Positions 1 through 7,341 of a DNA stretch of 17,356 nt are shown here, piece after piece. A program made the translations under genes and the position numbers. The stretch's first letter is position 1. Each line of letters begins with the position of its first letter. Under the pieces are notes generated by a model. That model searched no databases. It had not been told where the DNA came from and was given only the letters and a program-made list of their open reading frames with translations. The DNA comes from an uncultured Lachnospiraceae bacterium (GTDB taxonomy: Bacteria > Bacillota > Clostridia > Lachnospirales > Lachnospiraceae), in NCBI GenBank assembly GCA_910588655.1, contig CAJUPJ010000053.1:1-17356 (forward strand), given 5' to 3'.

Positions 1-53
1 TTAAAATCCCGTGGGTAGTGATACCCGTACCGGTTCGATTCCGGTCTGCGGCA
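1..53 (+). tRNA. tRNA-Leu (UAA anticodon), 5' part outside the window
   Basis: The visible part runs from the anticodon loop to the discriminator base. T33 is at position 1 and the anticodon TAA at 2-4. A long class II variable arm follows (stem GGGTA 13-17 with TACCC 22-26, loop GTGA). The T arm is ACCGG 29-33, loop TTCGATT, CCGGT 41-45. The acceptor 3' strand CTGCGGC is at 46-52 and discriminator A at 53; CCA is not encoded. The long variable arm with a TAA anticodon fits tRNA-Leu. The acceptor 5' strand and D arm lie outside the window, so pairing there cannot be checked. Confidence 0.9.
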
Positions 54-64
54 TTATTGTTAGG

Positions 65-104
65 AAACTGTAAGCCTTATAAAATGGGATTTACAGTTTT
101 TTTA
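65..104 (+). terminator. Intrinsic terminator after tRNA-Leu
   Basis: AAACTGTAA at 65-73 pairs with TTTACAGTTT at 90-99, and the right arm runs into a T tract up to 103. Its position 12 bases after the tRNA end fits termination of the tRNA transcript. Confidence 0.75.
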
Positions 105-166
105 TTTTCCAGAAATACAGGATAACTTGCTAAAAGTACCACTTTATACCAAATGGGTCAAATCCA

Positions 167-412
167 TCATATTTTATGTATAAAATCCTCTTCTTCATAT
201 TCTCCTACTGCAACAAGTGACATATGGTATAAATATTCTATCCAGTCCTCTGGTTCAGGTTCTGGCAGGTGCAGGTGGCAAAAACACATTAATAAATCAT
301 ATATAGAAGTAACACCACATATATAGTAAAGTGAATCTTTCCACAAAAGATACTCCTTTATATAAAGATTATTGTATAAAGCTTTTATAAGAAAAGCCCG
401 GGCTGCTGGCAT
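167..412 (-). pseudogene. Possible remnant of a protein gene, unrecognised
   Basis: An open frame of up to 81 codons on the minus strand. Its C-terminal half has a protein-like composition, with the string PEPEPEDWIEYLYHMSLVAV and an acidic GEYEEED end. The only ATG near the front (410-412) lies inside the terminator hairpin at 392-432 and has no ribosome binding site. The frame is therefore either chance or the 3' end of a gene that lost its start. No family is recognised. I include it only because the composition looks coding. Confidence 0.25.
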
Positions 413-432
413 AACAGGCAGGCCGGGCTTTT
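392..432 (-). terminator. Terminator for the leftward lipoprotein operon
   Basis: AAAAGCCCGG at 392-401 (then GC) pairs with GCCGGGCTTTT at 422-432, with one extra G in the left arm. It is GC-rich with A and T tracts on its two flanks, so it could stop transcription in either direction. It lies 50 bases past the lipoprotein stop and most plausibly ends that leftward operon. Confidence 0.75.
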
Positions 433-481
433 GCTGTTTAAATTTACAGGCGGCAGCAATAAAATCCAGTTATAAATAGTA

Positions 482-1279
482 CTATCTTCTTCCAGTAAGA
501 TAAATTTTAAATTTATTGTATTTTTTGTTGCCATAGTAATTGAATTCTTTAGATATTGTGTTTCCTGGTTTTAATTCACTGTCATCATCAGTGAAATATG
601 CACTACTATGGTCTATTAATTTTTTGCCAGAGAAAAACAGTACTGTTCCTTTTACAAATTCTGCTGCTTCTTCACCTTTGTTTGTACAGGAAACGATAAC
701 TTTCTTTCCAGTGTCTGATGTTTCATATGACAAGTCTGATAAAACTGGTTCATAATATTCTTCTTCTTTTACAGATAATGTATAATCGTAGCTTTCTGGC
801 TCTGCATCATCAAACATATGTAGAATACATACTGTATGTCCAGCTTCTATTGCATTTTCTGACCCTGATGCTGCACCTATAGTTTTTCCTTTTTTATCTT
901 TGGCTGTAACATTAGTTTCAATAGAAACTGTAACAGAAGAGTTATTTGTAAATTCCATAAAATACCATGTAGTTCCAATGCTATTAACATAAGAATACTC
1001 TTTTACCTTTACCTGGCTGTTTAAATCTGTTTCAGATAATTGAGGAGATGTTCCCTCACTATTATTGTTTTCTGATGAGGTATCATCTGTTACAGGTTCC
1101 TGGGTATTTACTTCTTCTGGCTCTTCTTTAGAATTATCCTTCTGTTCTTGTGTATTATCTTTTTCTGTAGTTGTTTTATTGTATTCTTTTTTAGAAATAG
1201 TATCTTCTGTATTTCCGTTACAGGCACACAGTGATAAACATATTATTGCAACAGGTAAAAGCTTCAATATTTTTTTCAT
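482..1279 (-). CDS. Lipoprotein with acidic linker and FxLYD/Ig-like repeat domains
   Basis: A 265-residue secreted lipoprotein of unknown function. Residues 1-20 form a lipoprotein signal peptide: MKK, a hydrophobic core, and lipobox LCAC with Cys20 as the predicted lipidated residue. Residues 24 to about 85 are a Ser/Thr/Glu/Asp-rich linker. Two beta-rich segments follow that resemble the FxLYD or Ig-like domains of Firmicute lipoproteins, with 'YFMEFTNNSSVTV' opening the first and 'KVIVSCTNKGEEAAEFVKG' in the second. The start is placed at 1279 because GGAG (rc of 1288-1291) is 8 nt from that ATG and only 2 nt from the ATG at 1285. It begins 16 nt after the membrane protein gene, so the two are probably co-transcribed with the upstream kinase. 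It may be an extracytoplasmic partner of that kinase; this is inferred from context only. Confidence 0.85.
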   Translation of the reverse strand: MKKILKLLPVAIICLSLCACNGNTEDTISKKEYNKTTTEKDNTQEQKDNSKEEPEEVNTQEPVTDDTSSENNNSEGTSPQLSETDLNSQVKVKEYSYVNSIGTTWYFMEFTNNSSVTVSIETNVTAKDKKGKTIGAASGSENAIEAGHTVCILHMFDDAEPESYDYTLSVKEEEYYEPVLSDLSYETSDTGKKVIVSCTNKGEEAAEFVKGTVLFFSGKKLIDHSSAYFTDDDSELKPGNTISKEFNYYGNKKYNKFKIYLTGRR

Positions 1280-1295
1280 AATCATATCTCCATTA

Positions 1296-1652
1296 TTAAT
1301 CTAACTTCTTTTGTTTTTGCATTATTCCAGTAACAATAAAAACTGCTGCAAAAATAAAACTAAGTATTGACCAGATTTGCAAATCGGCATATGAGCCAAC
1401 ATTTGTAATGCCAACCAGGCCACCAAAGGCATAAAATACACCAGCAACAATTGTACCTGTTTTTAATTTTCTGCAGCATATACCTACTATTCCTGCCACA
1501 AGCATACAAACAGCAAGTATAAAACCAGCACTTCCACTGGCTTCCCCGTTTTCTTCAAGTGTATTGCCTATGCCTGCTGCGCAGGACTGAAGTGAAATTA
1601 AAAGAAATAAAACACATGAAATTATTCCTATTACAAGCCGTGATGTTTTCAT
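1296..1652 (-). CDS. Small multi-pass membrane protein, function unknown
   Basis: A 118-residue, strongly hydrophobic protein with about four membrane segments: near residues 5-25, 40-60, 65-83 and 90-112. A short polar Glu/Gly/Ser stretch separates the first two, and the C-terminus is basic (MQKQKKLD). The first segment ends in LQSC, so a lipobox is conceivable, but the following helices argue for an ordinary multi-pass protein. The start is the ATG at 1652, preceded by AAAGGAGG at good spacing; longer in-frame starts lack one. It lies between a kinase and a lipoprotein gene in the same direction. I recognise the general type from clostridial genomes but no named function. Confidence 0.8.
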   Translation of the reverse strand: MKTSRLVIGIISCVLFLLISLQSCAAGIGNTLEENGEASGSAGFILAVCMLVAGIVGICCRKLKTGTIVAGVFYAFGGLVGITNVGSYADLQIWSILSFIFAAVFIVTGIMQKQKKLD

Positions 1653-1706
1653 TGATAAAATCCTCCTTTCATGTTTAATAGTTTTCATTTTTTCTATAAA
1701 AAGCAA

Positions 1707-1739
1707 AATAACTTGCGTTAATATCATACACAAGTTATT
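1707..1739 (-). repeat. Inverted repeat between kinase and membrane protein genes
   Basis: AATAACTTG at 1707-1715 and CAAGTTATT at 1731-1739 are perfect inverted arms with a 15-nt loop. Read leftward, the hairpin is followed by TTGCTTTTTAT. It could be a weak terminator or attenuator inside the operon. A separate near-palindrome, TATGCTGGCAGCATA, lies at 1751-1765. Confidence 0.45.
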
Positions 1740-1791
1740 GTTATTTTTGGTATGCTGGCAGCATACACTTATATCAAATTTTATAGTAATA

Positions 1792-2904
1792 TTATCTGGA
1801 CCTGGGAAGTCCAAGCATTGTATACCTTACGTATTCTTCAAGCATTACACCATAGTAGAATATAAGCATAAAAAGTATAATACGTATAAGTATTTTTAAG
1901 GATTTATCAAAACGTGAAACTGGCCATATCCTGTAAGTCCAGTTTCCACAATTTGTGGCAGCTATAAATGCAAGTATAATGTATGAAAATAATGCTATAA
2001 ATTCAAGAAAAAAAGAAACTGGAGTTTTTGAACATTCGTAAAGCATACCACACATATAAATTACCATAATAATATAAAAACTTATAGCAATGGATTTCTT
2101 CCACCATATATTACTTCTAAAACCTGGCAGGCAGACAGGGTTTTTATCTGGCTTTCCAGGAACAGGATTAACCCGTTTTGTGGTTTCCATAGAAACCAGT
2201 GAAGTATAAGCTTCCAAAGCACTTTGGTAACGCAGGGATGGTTCAAGTGATATACATTTTTGGATAAATTCCTTATACTCTGTATTAAGGCATCTGTTAC
2301 CCTCTGGAATCCTGCCAGATAAAAGGAGATGGAACAGTACACCCAGTGAATAGATATCAGACCTGCCATCGGTTTGCTGGAAACCAAACTGTTCTGGTGC
2401 TGCAAAGCCCTCTGTACCAAGTATTGTTGTATCAGCTGCAGAATTTTCTTTATATTTCCGTGCAATGCCAAAATCAATAAGTTTAACTATGCCATCAGTT
2501 GAAACCATTACATTTTTGGGGTTAATATCCCTATGGATAATATTTATTCCATGAAGAAAAATTAAAACCTCTAATAGCTGTTTTATAATATTAAAAGCTG
2601 TCTGTACATTGGTATTCCTGTTATTTATAATTTCTTCTAAAGTGTTACCACTTATATATTCTTCAATAACAATACATTTATTATCTGATTTAACAGTCTG
2701 GGATATTGCAGCCAGGTTCTTATTAGGAAATGACTGGAGGGTTCTATATATATCTGCAAGTTCTGGCATAATTTCTTTTAATATAAATAATTTACCAGTG
2801 CAGTCCTCCTTTACAAGCCATGTTTCTAAACCCTGGTTTTTGCTAAGCATATCAAGTTTTTTATATTTTTCATTAAGATATTGTATCTGCAAGTTCTTTT
2901 CCAT
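1792..2904 (-). CDS. Membrane-anchored Ser/Thr protein kinase (Hanks type)
   Basis: A 370-residue eukaryotic-like Ser/Thr kinase. The kinase domain spans about residues 15-240: Lys43 in FILKE (ATP-anchoring lysine), HRDINPKN with Asp126 as catalytic base and Asn131, DFG at 144-146 for Mg2+ binding, APEQ at 169-172, and Asp183 in SDIYSLG. The catalytic residues look intact, but the glycine-rich loop is poor (one Gly near 25). Three hydrophobic segments near 271-291, 297-316 and 336-354 suggest a cytoplasmic kinase head on a C-terminal membrane anchor. There are no PASTA repeats, so it is not the PrkC/Stk1 cell-wall type. The ATG at 2904 follows AAGGA at about 7 nt. It is the first gene of a leftward operon with the membrane protein and lipoprotein. 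Substrates are unknown. Confidence 0.92.
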   Translation of the reverse strand: MEKNLQIQYLNEKYKKLDMLSKNQGLETWLVKEDCTGKLFILKEIMPELADIYRTLQSFPNKNLAAISQTVKSDNKCIVIEEYISGNTLEEIINNRNTNVQTAFNIIKQLLEVLIFLHGINIIHRDINPKNVMVSTDGIVKLIDFGIARKYKENSAADTTILGTEGFAAPEQFGFQQTDGRSDIYSLGVLFHLLLSGRIPEGNRCLNTEYKEFIQKCISLEPSLRYQSALEAYTSLVSMETTKRVNPVPGKPDKNPVCLPGFRSNIWWKKSIAISFYIIMVIYMCGMLYECSKTPVSFFLEFIALFSYIILAFIAATNCGNWTYRIWPVSRFDKSLKILIRIILFMLIFYYGVMLEEYVRYTMLGLPRSR

Positions 2905-2986
2905 AATTTTTCCTTTTCTATAGTATTTATTATTAAGGAAGCAAAGGCAGAAAATTAATCAATCTTAAGTAAAATTAATATTTGCG

Positions 2987-2999
2987 CACTTCCTAAGTG
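2987..2999. promoter_or_regulatory. Palindrome CACTTCCTAAGTG, possible operator
   Basis: CACTT-CCT-AAGTG is a perfect 5-bp dyad with a 3-bp centre. It lies 5 bp upstream of the -35 box of the regulator gene, in the intergenic region shared with the kinase. That position suits an operator for the divergent XRE regulator. There is no direct evidence of binding. Confidence 0.35.
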
Positions 3000-3004
3000 A
3001 TACA

Positions 3005-3032
3005 TTGACAATTTTTTATTATATGATATTAT
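3005..3032 (+). promoter_or_regulatory. Promoter of the XRE regulator
   Basis: A perfect -35 TTGACA at 3005-3010, 16-bp spacing, and TATTAT at 3027-3032. It would give an untranslated leader of about 130 nt before the ATG at 3171. That leader contains the inverted pair TAGTGCA (3058-3064) and TGCACTA (3107-3113). Confidence 0.6.
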
Positions 3033-3170
3033 TATATAGAATTAACATGTATATGTATAGTGCAGTATTGAAAATATATATGATAATATAATAATTAATT
3101 ATTATTTGCACTAAAATCTTACCGTGTCGTTTTTGCAGATTAATAAATAGCATAGGATGGATAAATATAA

Positions 3171-3593
3171 ATGGTTAAGAATACACAAGAGTTATTAGAT
3201 ATTTTAAAGGGTGTGGCACAGCCAGAGGATTATATCGAAAAAGAAGAAGATAATCTTGTCAAAATGAAATTGCATGAATATATAAATAACTATTTAGAAG
3301 ATAAAGGTATTTCAAAAGGGCAGCTTATTAAAAATTCAGGGCTTGACAGGACATATACATACCAGATTTTATTAGGTGATAAAAAACCTTCAAGGGATAA
3401 AGTGCTTGCTATGTGCTTTGCATTAAAATTATCATTTGAGGAAGTACAGAATTTGTTAAAAGCAACAGGATATCCTATATTATATGCAAGGATTAACAGG
3501 GACAGTATTATTATATTTGCATTACAGCATAATATAACACTTACAGATACAAATGAACTGCTTTTTAGTATGGAATGTGATATTATACAATAA
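3171..3593 (+). CDS. XRE-type helix-turn-helix regulator
   Basis: A 140-residue protein. Residues about 30-95 form a Cro/C1-like HTH: LHEYINNYLEDKGISKGQLI, then SGLDRTYTYQILLGDKKPSRDKV with the recognition helix, then LALKLSFEEVQNLLKATGY. The N-terminal 30 residues and the C-terminal 45 are unlike classic phage repressors. The tail may be for dimerisation or ligand binding. The start is supported by AGGATGG at 3154-3160, 10 nt upstream. It is transcribed opposite to the kinase operon and may control it (inference). There are no phage genes nearby, so it is probably a chromosomal regulator. Confidence 0.85.
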   Translation: MVKNTQELLDILKGVAQPEDYIEKEEDNLVKMKLHEYINNYLEDKGISKGQLIKNSGLDRTYTYQILLGDKKPSRDKVLAMCFALKLSFEEVQNLLKATGYPILYARINRDSIIIFALQHNITLTDTNELLFSMECDIIQ

Positions 3594-3620
3594 ATAAAAG
3601 AAAACATGAGCAATATGGGA

Positions 3621-3888
3621 TTATCTTATACAGAAGAGTTCCAGTCCTTTTATAATTATATCAAGTTCACTATCTGTTATAAAAGTTTTATTTATAGTTA
3701 TGTCCTGTAAGTTATACCTGGAATTACAGCCTGTCATCTTCCGGGAATGTTATATTATAAATTTCTATAAAAGCCTGTAAGGCTGGAAGCCCATATAAAT
3801 ATTTATCAGCAGCCAGCTTTGCCAGATGCTTCCATTCTTTAATTATTTCTGTTAAAATAGCAAATTTATCAGGATTTCCTAATACCAT
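3621..3888 (-). pseudogene. Frameshifted small gene, immunity-protein-like
   Basis: Two overlapping minus-strand frames together look like one broken gene. The first (3888 to 3724, 54 codons) reads MVLGNPDKFAILTEIIKEW and ends FPEDDRL-stop. The second, shifted by one base (3737 to 3621, 38 codons), reads MTGCNSRYNLQDITINKTFI and ends GLELFCIR. The 'GNPDKFAI...W' opening resembles small immunity proteins of polymorphic-toxin loci (Imm42-like, from memory). The match is weak and the assignment tentative. No good ribosome binding site precedes 3888. A single-base deletion or insertion near 3735 would rejoin the frames. No toxin gene is in view. Confidence 0.5.
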
Positions 3889-4174
3889 ATAAGTTCTTCA
3901 CTTTAATAAAAATTTTTCATATAAAAATAATTTTAATTCTTAATAAACTATACTACAATAAGGATTATTTTTCAATTTCCAGCTGGTAAAAGTGATGTTT
4001 TTAATAATGGAAATATGGTATTTGTGGTGGAAATTTATTAAACCATTAGAGGAATAACAAATAATCTGACAATTTACGGATAAAAAGCGAATAATCTGAT
4101 ACAGTATGTCGTATTTTGTCGAAATAAGTGTTATTGTATAAATTAATTTCAATGTAATGTTGATAACTTACAGG

Positions 4175-4299
4175 TTTTCCACATTTTATTGTTATTAAAA
4201 ACTCTAAAATATGACTTATCCGCAGAGTTTTCAACATTATCCACAATTTTTAATAAACATTGTGCAGAAAATAATGTAGAAAATTGACAGTTATCCACA
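4175..4299 (+). other. DnaA-box cluster in AT-rich DNA; candidate replication origin
   Basis: Four same-strand matches to the DnaA box TTATCCACA occur within 125 bp: TTTTCCACA at 4175-4183, TTATCCGCA at 4216-4224, and perfect boxes at 4237-4245 and 4291-4299. The surrounding stretch (3889-4440, no gene) is very AT-rich, as expected of an unwinding region. Genes to the left mostly run leftward and genes to the right mostly rightward, the usual pattern around an origin. Exceptions are the XRE gene and tRNA on the left and two genes on the right. dnaA and dnaN are not in the window, so a DnaA-regulated promoter for hpf or a DnaA-titration site remains possible. Confidence 0.45.
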
Positions 4300-4396
4300 T
4301 TTTACAATTTTCAGATAAAAAAAAGATTTGTGTGAAAATTTAGTTAATTTTAAACTATCTGTCTGTTTAAATAATATCAAATTTGTGCATTTTTAC

Positions 4397-4425
4397 TTGA
4401 TTATGTTTTATACATGCGTTATAAT
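4397..4425 (+). promoter_or_regulatory. Promoter of hpf
   Basis: TTGATT at 4397-4402, exactly 17 bp, then consensus TATAAT at 4420-4425. This is a sigma-A type promoter with a short leader. The start codon is served by AAAGGAG at 4442-4448. Confidence 0.75.
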
Positions 4426-4455
4426 AGATACAATAAATAGTAAAGGAGTGGTATT

Positions 4456-4983
4456 ATGCAATACATTATTAGTGGTAAAAACATTGATGTAACGGAAGGT
4501 CTTAGGTCTGCGGTTAGTGACAAGATAGGGAAGCTTGAAAGGTATTTCACTCCAGAGACAGAAGTACATGTTACCCTTAGTGTGGAGAAAGAGAGGCAGA
4601 AAATAGAAATTACCATACCAATGAAAGGAAACATAATAAGGGCGGAGCAGGTTAGTGATGATATGTATGTTTCCATAGATTTAGTTGAAGAAATTATTGA
4701 GCGCCAGTTACGCAAATATAAAAATAAGATTATTGACCAGCAGCAGTCAGCGATAGGTCTTAGCAAAGCTTTTGTAGAAGAAGAGATAGAAGAGGATGAT
4801 GAGATTAAGATTATCCGTTCAAAGAGGTTTGCAATGAAACCTATGGACCCTGAAGAGGCTTGTATACAGATGGAACTGCTTGGACATAATTTCTATGTTT
4901 TCCGTAATGCAGCAACTGATGAGGTAAATGTTGTCTATAAGAGGAAAGGAAATACATTTGGCCTTATAGAGCCAGAGTTCTAA
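4456..4983 (+). CDS. hpf: Ribosome hibernation promoting factor, long form
   Basis: A 175-residue HPF/RaiA-family protein that binds the 30S decoding region and, in the long form, pairs two 70S ribosomes into inactive 100S dimers in slow growth. The S30AE domain is at about residues 1-95, opening MQYIISGKNIDVTEGLRSAV and containing VHVTLSVEKERQKIEITIPM. An acidic linker (FVEEEIEEDDE) leads to the C-terminal dimerisation domain at about 118-170, with KRFAMKPMDPEEACIQMELL and VYKRKGNTFGLIEPEF. Length is normal for the long form. It is monocistronic: its own promoter is upstream and a strong terminator follows. In many Firmicutes hpf is near secA, but here the next genes are accessory ones. Confidence 0.95.
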   Translation: MQYIISGKNIDVTEGLRSAVSDKIGKLERYFTPETEVHVTLSVEKERQKIEITIPMKGNIIRAEQVSDDMYVSIDLVEEIIERQLRKYKNKIIDQQQSAIGLSKAFVEEEIEEDDEIKIIRSKRFAMKPMDPEEACIQMELLGHNFYVFRNAATDEVNVVYKRKGNTFGLIEPEF

Positions 4984-5062
4984 AAGGCATATGGGACAAG
5001 TATTTATATAAGAATATATAGTAATAGTAATAATATATAAGAGCAGTGGGAATATGTGAAGG

Positions 5063-5099
5063 CTGCACAGGATTAGTATAAAATCCTGTGCAGTTTTTT
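5063..5099 (+). terminator. Terminator of hpf
   Basis: CTGCACAGGATT at 5063-5074 pairs perfectly with AATCCTGTGCAG at 5082-5093, with a 7-nt loop, followed by six T. The T tract overlaps the stop codon of the convergent gene at 5098. Confidence 0.9.
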
Positions 5100-5556
5100 A
5101 GGTTTTATATGTATGTCTGACAGATATTGTATGGCACTTTGAAAAATCTTCAATATCCATAAAATTATATTTTAGAAGTTCCTTTATATTTTTGGGAAGC
5201 ATATTATAATGTAAAGGTTTTTCAGGATATGAAACTTTCGTATAATAATTATGTAAAATGCATGTATTATATTCTGTACAATCATCTGAGTCAAAATAGT
5301 ATAGTCCCTTATCTGAGAAACTGCATGCTGCCTGTGCTGCGAAATCTGTCATTTTATGTAAAACAATGCTTTGTGTGCATTTCTGGTATTTTTCAAAAAA
5401 GCAGGCTATCATGTCTGCCCTGTCCCTGTCTTCACATACAAATTCTGGCAGGTATCCTTCACCTGCACTACAGAATACAGCAATATTCCCTTTCTTGTCA
5501 ATCCCATACCACTCCATATCCATCATAAAACATTGCCATTCTTCAATTCTTTTCAT
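5098..5556 (-). CDS. Uncharacterised protein, possibly an immunity protein
   Basis: A 152-residue soluble, acidic protein with no signal peptide or membrane segment. It opens MKRIEEWQCFMMDMEWYGID and continues KKGNIAVFCSAGEGYLPEFV. The 'W-x-G-I-D-x-x-G-N-I-A-V-F' start resembles small cytoplasmic proteins found beside polymorphic-toxin genes, but I cannot name a family and no toxin is in the window. Seven cysteines are scattered without a clear metal motif. The start at 5556 has an AAGGGGGA ribosome binding site 9 nt upstream. It converges on hpf and diverges from the recombinase gene. Being next to the recombinase and a second immunity-like remnant (3621-3888) suggests an accessory patch. 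Confidence 0.7.
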   Translation of the reverse strand: MKRIEEWQCFMMDMEWYGIDKKGNIAVFCSAGEGYLPEFVCEDRDRADMIACFFEKYQKCTQSIVLHKMTDFAAQAACSFSDKGLYYFDSDDCTEYNTCILHNYYTKVSYPEKPLHYNMLPKNIKELLKYNFMDIEDFSKCHTISVRHTYKT

Positions 5557-5690
5557 ATAGTAATTCCCCCTTGAAAAGCAAATAAATTGTTACCAGTAAA
5601 CAGTATTGGATTTTATATTACCATATTTGTGCGTAATAGGACAGACAGGAGAAAGAATAAAATTTAGAAAAATAAGTAATATGGAAGCAT

Positions 5691-7244
5691 ATGCCAGTAA
5701 TTGCAATGTATTTAAGATTGTCACAGGAAGGCAGGAAATGTAAAGATACAAGGGATGAGAGCAACAGTATTTCTAACCAGAGGATGCTTCTAAAGGAATA
5801 TATTAATAATAATGCTGGATTAAAGGACTATGATATAATTGAATTTTGTGATGACGGGTATTCTGGAACAAGCATGGACAGACCTGGCATGGCTGGAATG
5901 TTAAACCAGGTGAAGGAAAACAGGATAGATTGTATTATAGTAAAGGATTTATCACGTTTTTCAAGGGATTATATCGAACTTGGTACATATATGGAACAGG
6001 TTTTTCCATTTATGGGAGTCCGTTTTATAGCTGTAAATGATAATTATGACAGCAGCAGCCATAATGGTGGCATAGCAGGTATAGATACAAGCTTTAAAGC
6101 ACTTATGTACGATTTTTACAGTAAGGATATTTCTGTTAAGGTTAAAGCTTCCTTGGCAAATAAATTTTCAAGAGGTGAGTATGCATATGGGCAAGTCCCG
6201 TTTGGATACCAGAAAAGCAGTACAGTAAAAAACGGAGTGGAGGTCAACCAGGAGGAAGCAGAGGTGGTGCGTTATATTTTTTTACTTGCAGTACAGGGCA
6301 GAAGCAGCGTAGAAATTGCAAAACAGCTTTATAAAGAGGGAATCCCAGCTATACAGGAATTCCGTAACAGGAAACAAAAGTGTAACAGAAGTACATATAC
6401 CTGGAGCTATAGTGCAGTAAGAAGAATTCTTGGCAACCGTTTTTATCTTGGTGAAATGGCTTATGGAAAGTCTGTAAGAAAGTATGCTGGCAGTAAAAGC
6501 CGTTTTAAAGTCCCAAAGGAGGAATGGAAGGTAATAAAATGCCATCATGAACCACTAGTTTCTGTAGAAACATTCAATAATGCTGCTTATACAGGGCAGG
6601 TGCATAATAAAAAGTACCAGGGAGCAAAACATCCGCTGGCTGGCAAATTGTACTGTGGCGGATGTGGATATGCAATGAGTTACAAGAAGGCTGGAAAATA
6701 TTCAAAAAACAGCTATTTCTGGTGCAGAAAACATTCCTTATTACAGATACCAGAGTGCTGTACAAGATATGATAAGGATATTCTGGAGGGAATTATACTT
6801 GGCATGTTAAAAATGGAACTGGTTTTAAGGGCAGATACAGCCAGGCAGAAAGGAAATATACTGCTATTTTACCAGCAATGCACTGGATGCTTAAAAAAGC
6901 AGGCAGCGGCTTATAAAAAAGAGAAAAAGCAGGCACAGGCAGCAAAAGACCTGTTATATGAAAAATATGCATTAGGGGATATGGGGAAGGAGAAGTATAA
7001 GGAAGAAAAAAGGAAACTGGAAGAAAAAATTTCTAGTGCGGTTATAATGGCAGAAAAGAAACAGGATAAACTTCTATATATAGAAACACTGCTATCTGGT
7101 ACAGGTAAAGGACAGATTATAAATTGTCTGGAATTAGGGGAGATATCCCCAGCAATAGCAGATATTTTTATTAAGAAAATTAATGTATATAGAAATAAAA
7201 GCGTTGAAATACAATGGACATTCAGTGAAAACAGCAAAGGGTAA
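5691..7244 (+). CDS. Large serine recombinase (resolvase/invertase superfamily)
   Basis: A 517-residue site-specific serine recombinase. The catalytic domain spans about 1-150: Arg9 and nucleophile Ser11 in YLRLS, YSGTSMDRPGM at 57-67, and Arg89/Arg92 in LSRFSRD. The recombinase domain is about 165-300, with PFGYQ and a WSYSAVRRILGNRFYLGEMA segment. A zinc ribbon follows (CGGC 322-325 with Cys345 and Cys356/357). A Lys/Glu-rich coiled coil covers about 400-465. Length and order fit TndX-like recombinases that excise and integrate elements. The protein looks complete and active. The ATG at 5691 has only a weak GGAAG nearby, so the start is uncertain. No relaxase, conjugation or phage genes accompany it, so it is either the last gene of a decayed element or works on sites not recognised here. 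Confidence 0.92.
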   Translation: MPVIAMYLRLSQEGRKCKDTRDESNSISNQRMLLKEYINNNAGLKDYDIIEFCDDGYSGTSMDRPGMAGMLNQVKENRIDCIIVKDLSRFSRDYIELGTYMEQVFPFMGVRFIAVNDNYDSSSHNGGIAGIDTSFKALMYDFYSKDISVKVKASLANKFSRGEYAYGQVPFGYQKSSTVKNGVEVNQEEAEVVRYIFLLAVQGRSSVEIAKQLYKEGIPAIQEFRNRKQKCNRSTYTWSYSAVRRILGNRFYLGEMAYGKSVRKYAGSKSRFKVPKEEWKVIKCHHEPLVSVETFNNAAYTGQVHNKKYQGAKHPLAGKLYCGGCGYAMSYKKAGKYSKNSYFWCRKHSLLQIPECCTRYDKDILEGIILGMLKMELVLRADTARQKGNILLFYQQCTGCLKKQAAAYKKEKKQAQAAKDLLYEKYALGDMGKEKYKEEKRKLEEKISSAVIMAEKKQDKLLYIETLLSGTGKGQIINCLELGEISPAIADIFIKKINVYRNKSVEIQWTFSENSKG

Positions 7245-7320
7245 AACAGTCTGGCATTTTTAGAACACATCCGTTTCCTTAACAGTACCAGATGGCAGTG
7301 TTTTACCACTCTGCTGTTTT
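7228..7320. terminator. Nested inverted repeat between convergent genes, probable bidirectional terminator
   Basis: The outer arms are AAAACAGCA (7228-7236) and TGCTGTTTT (7312-7320). The inner arms are GGTAAAACA (7240-7248) and TGTTTTACC (7299-7307), with a further imperfect pair inside (CTGGCAT with ATGGCAG). The left arm overlaps the recombinase stop codon. The right arm lies just past the end of the leftward gene at 7342. T-rich right arms on both strands suit a shared terminator. Confidence 0.5.
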
Positions 7321-7341
7321 CCTGGATTATCCTATGAATTA

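Noticed and set aside
2905..2930. Kinase promoter TTGCTT-16-TATAGA on the minus strand
   Set aside because: The implied transcription start would fall within or past the ribosome binding site, leaving too little leader.
3607..3711. 34-codon plus-strand frame starting ATGAGCAATATG
   Set aside because: It overlaps the broken minus-strand gene, has no clear ribosome binding site, and its composition does not look coding.
4300..4455. raiA-motif structured RNA upstream of hpf
   Set aside because: That motif is sometimes found before hpf/raiA, but this stretch is AT-rich with no helices beyond chance and has a promoter close to the start.
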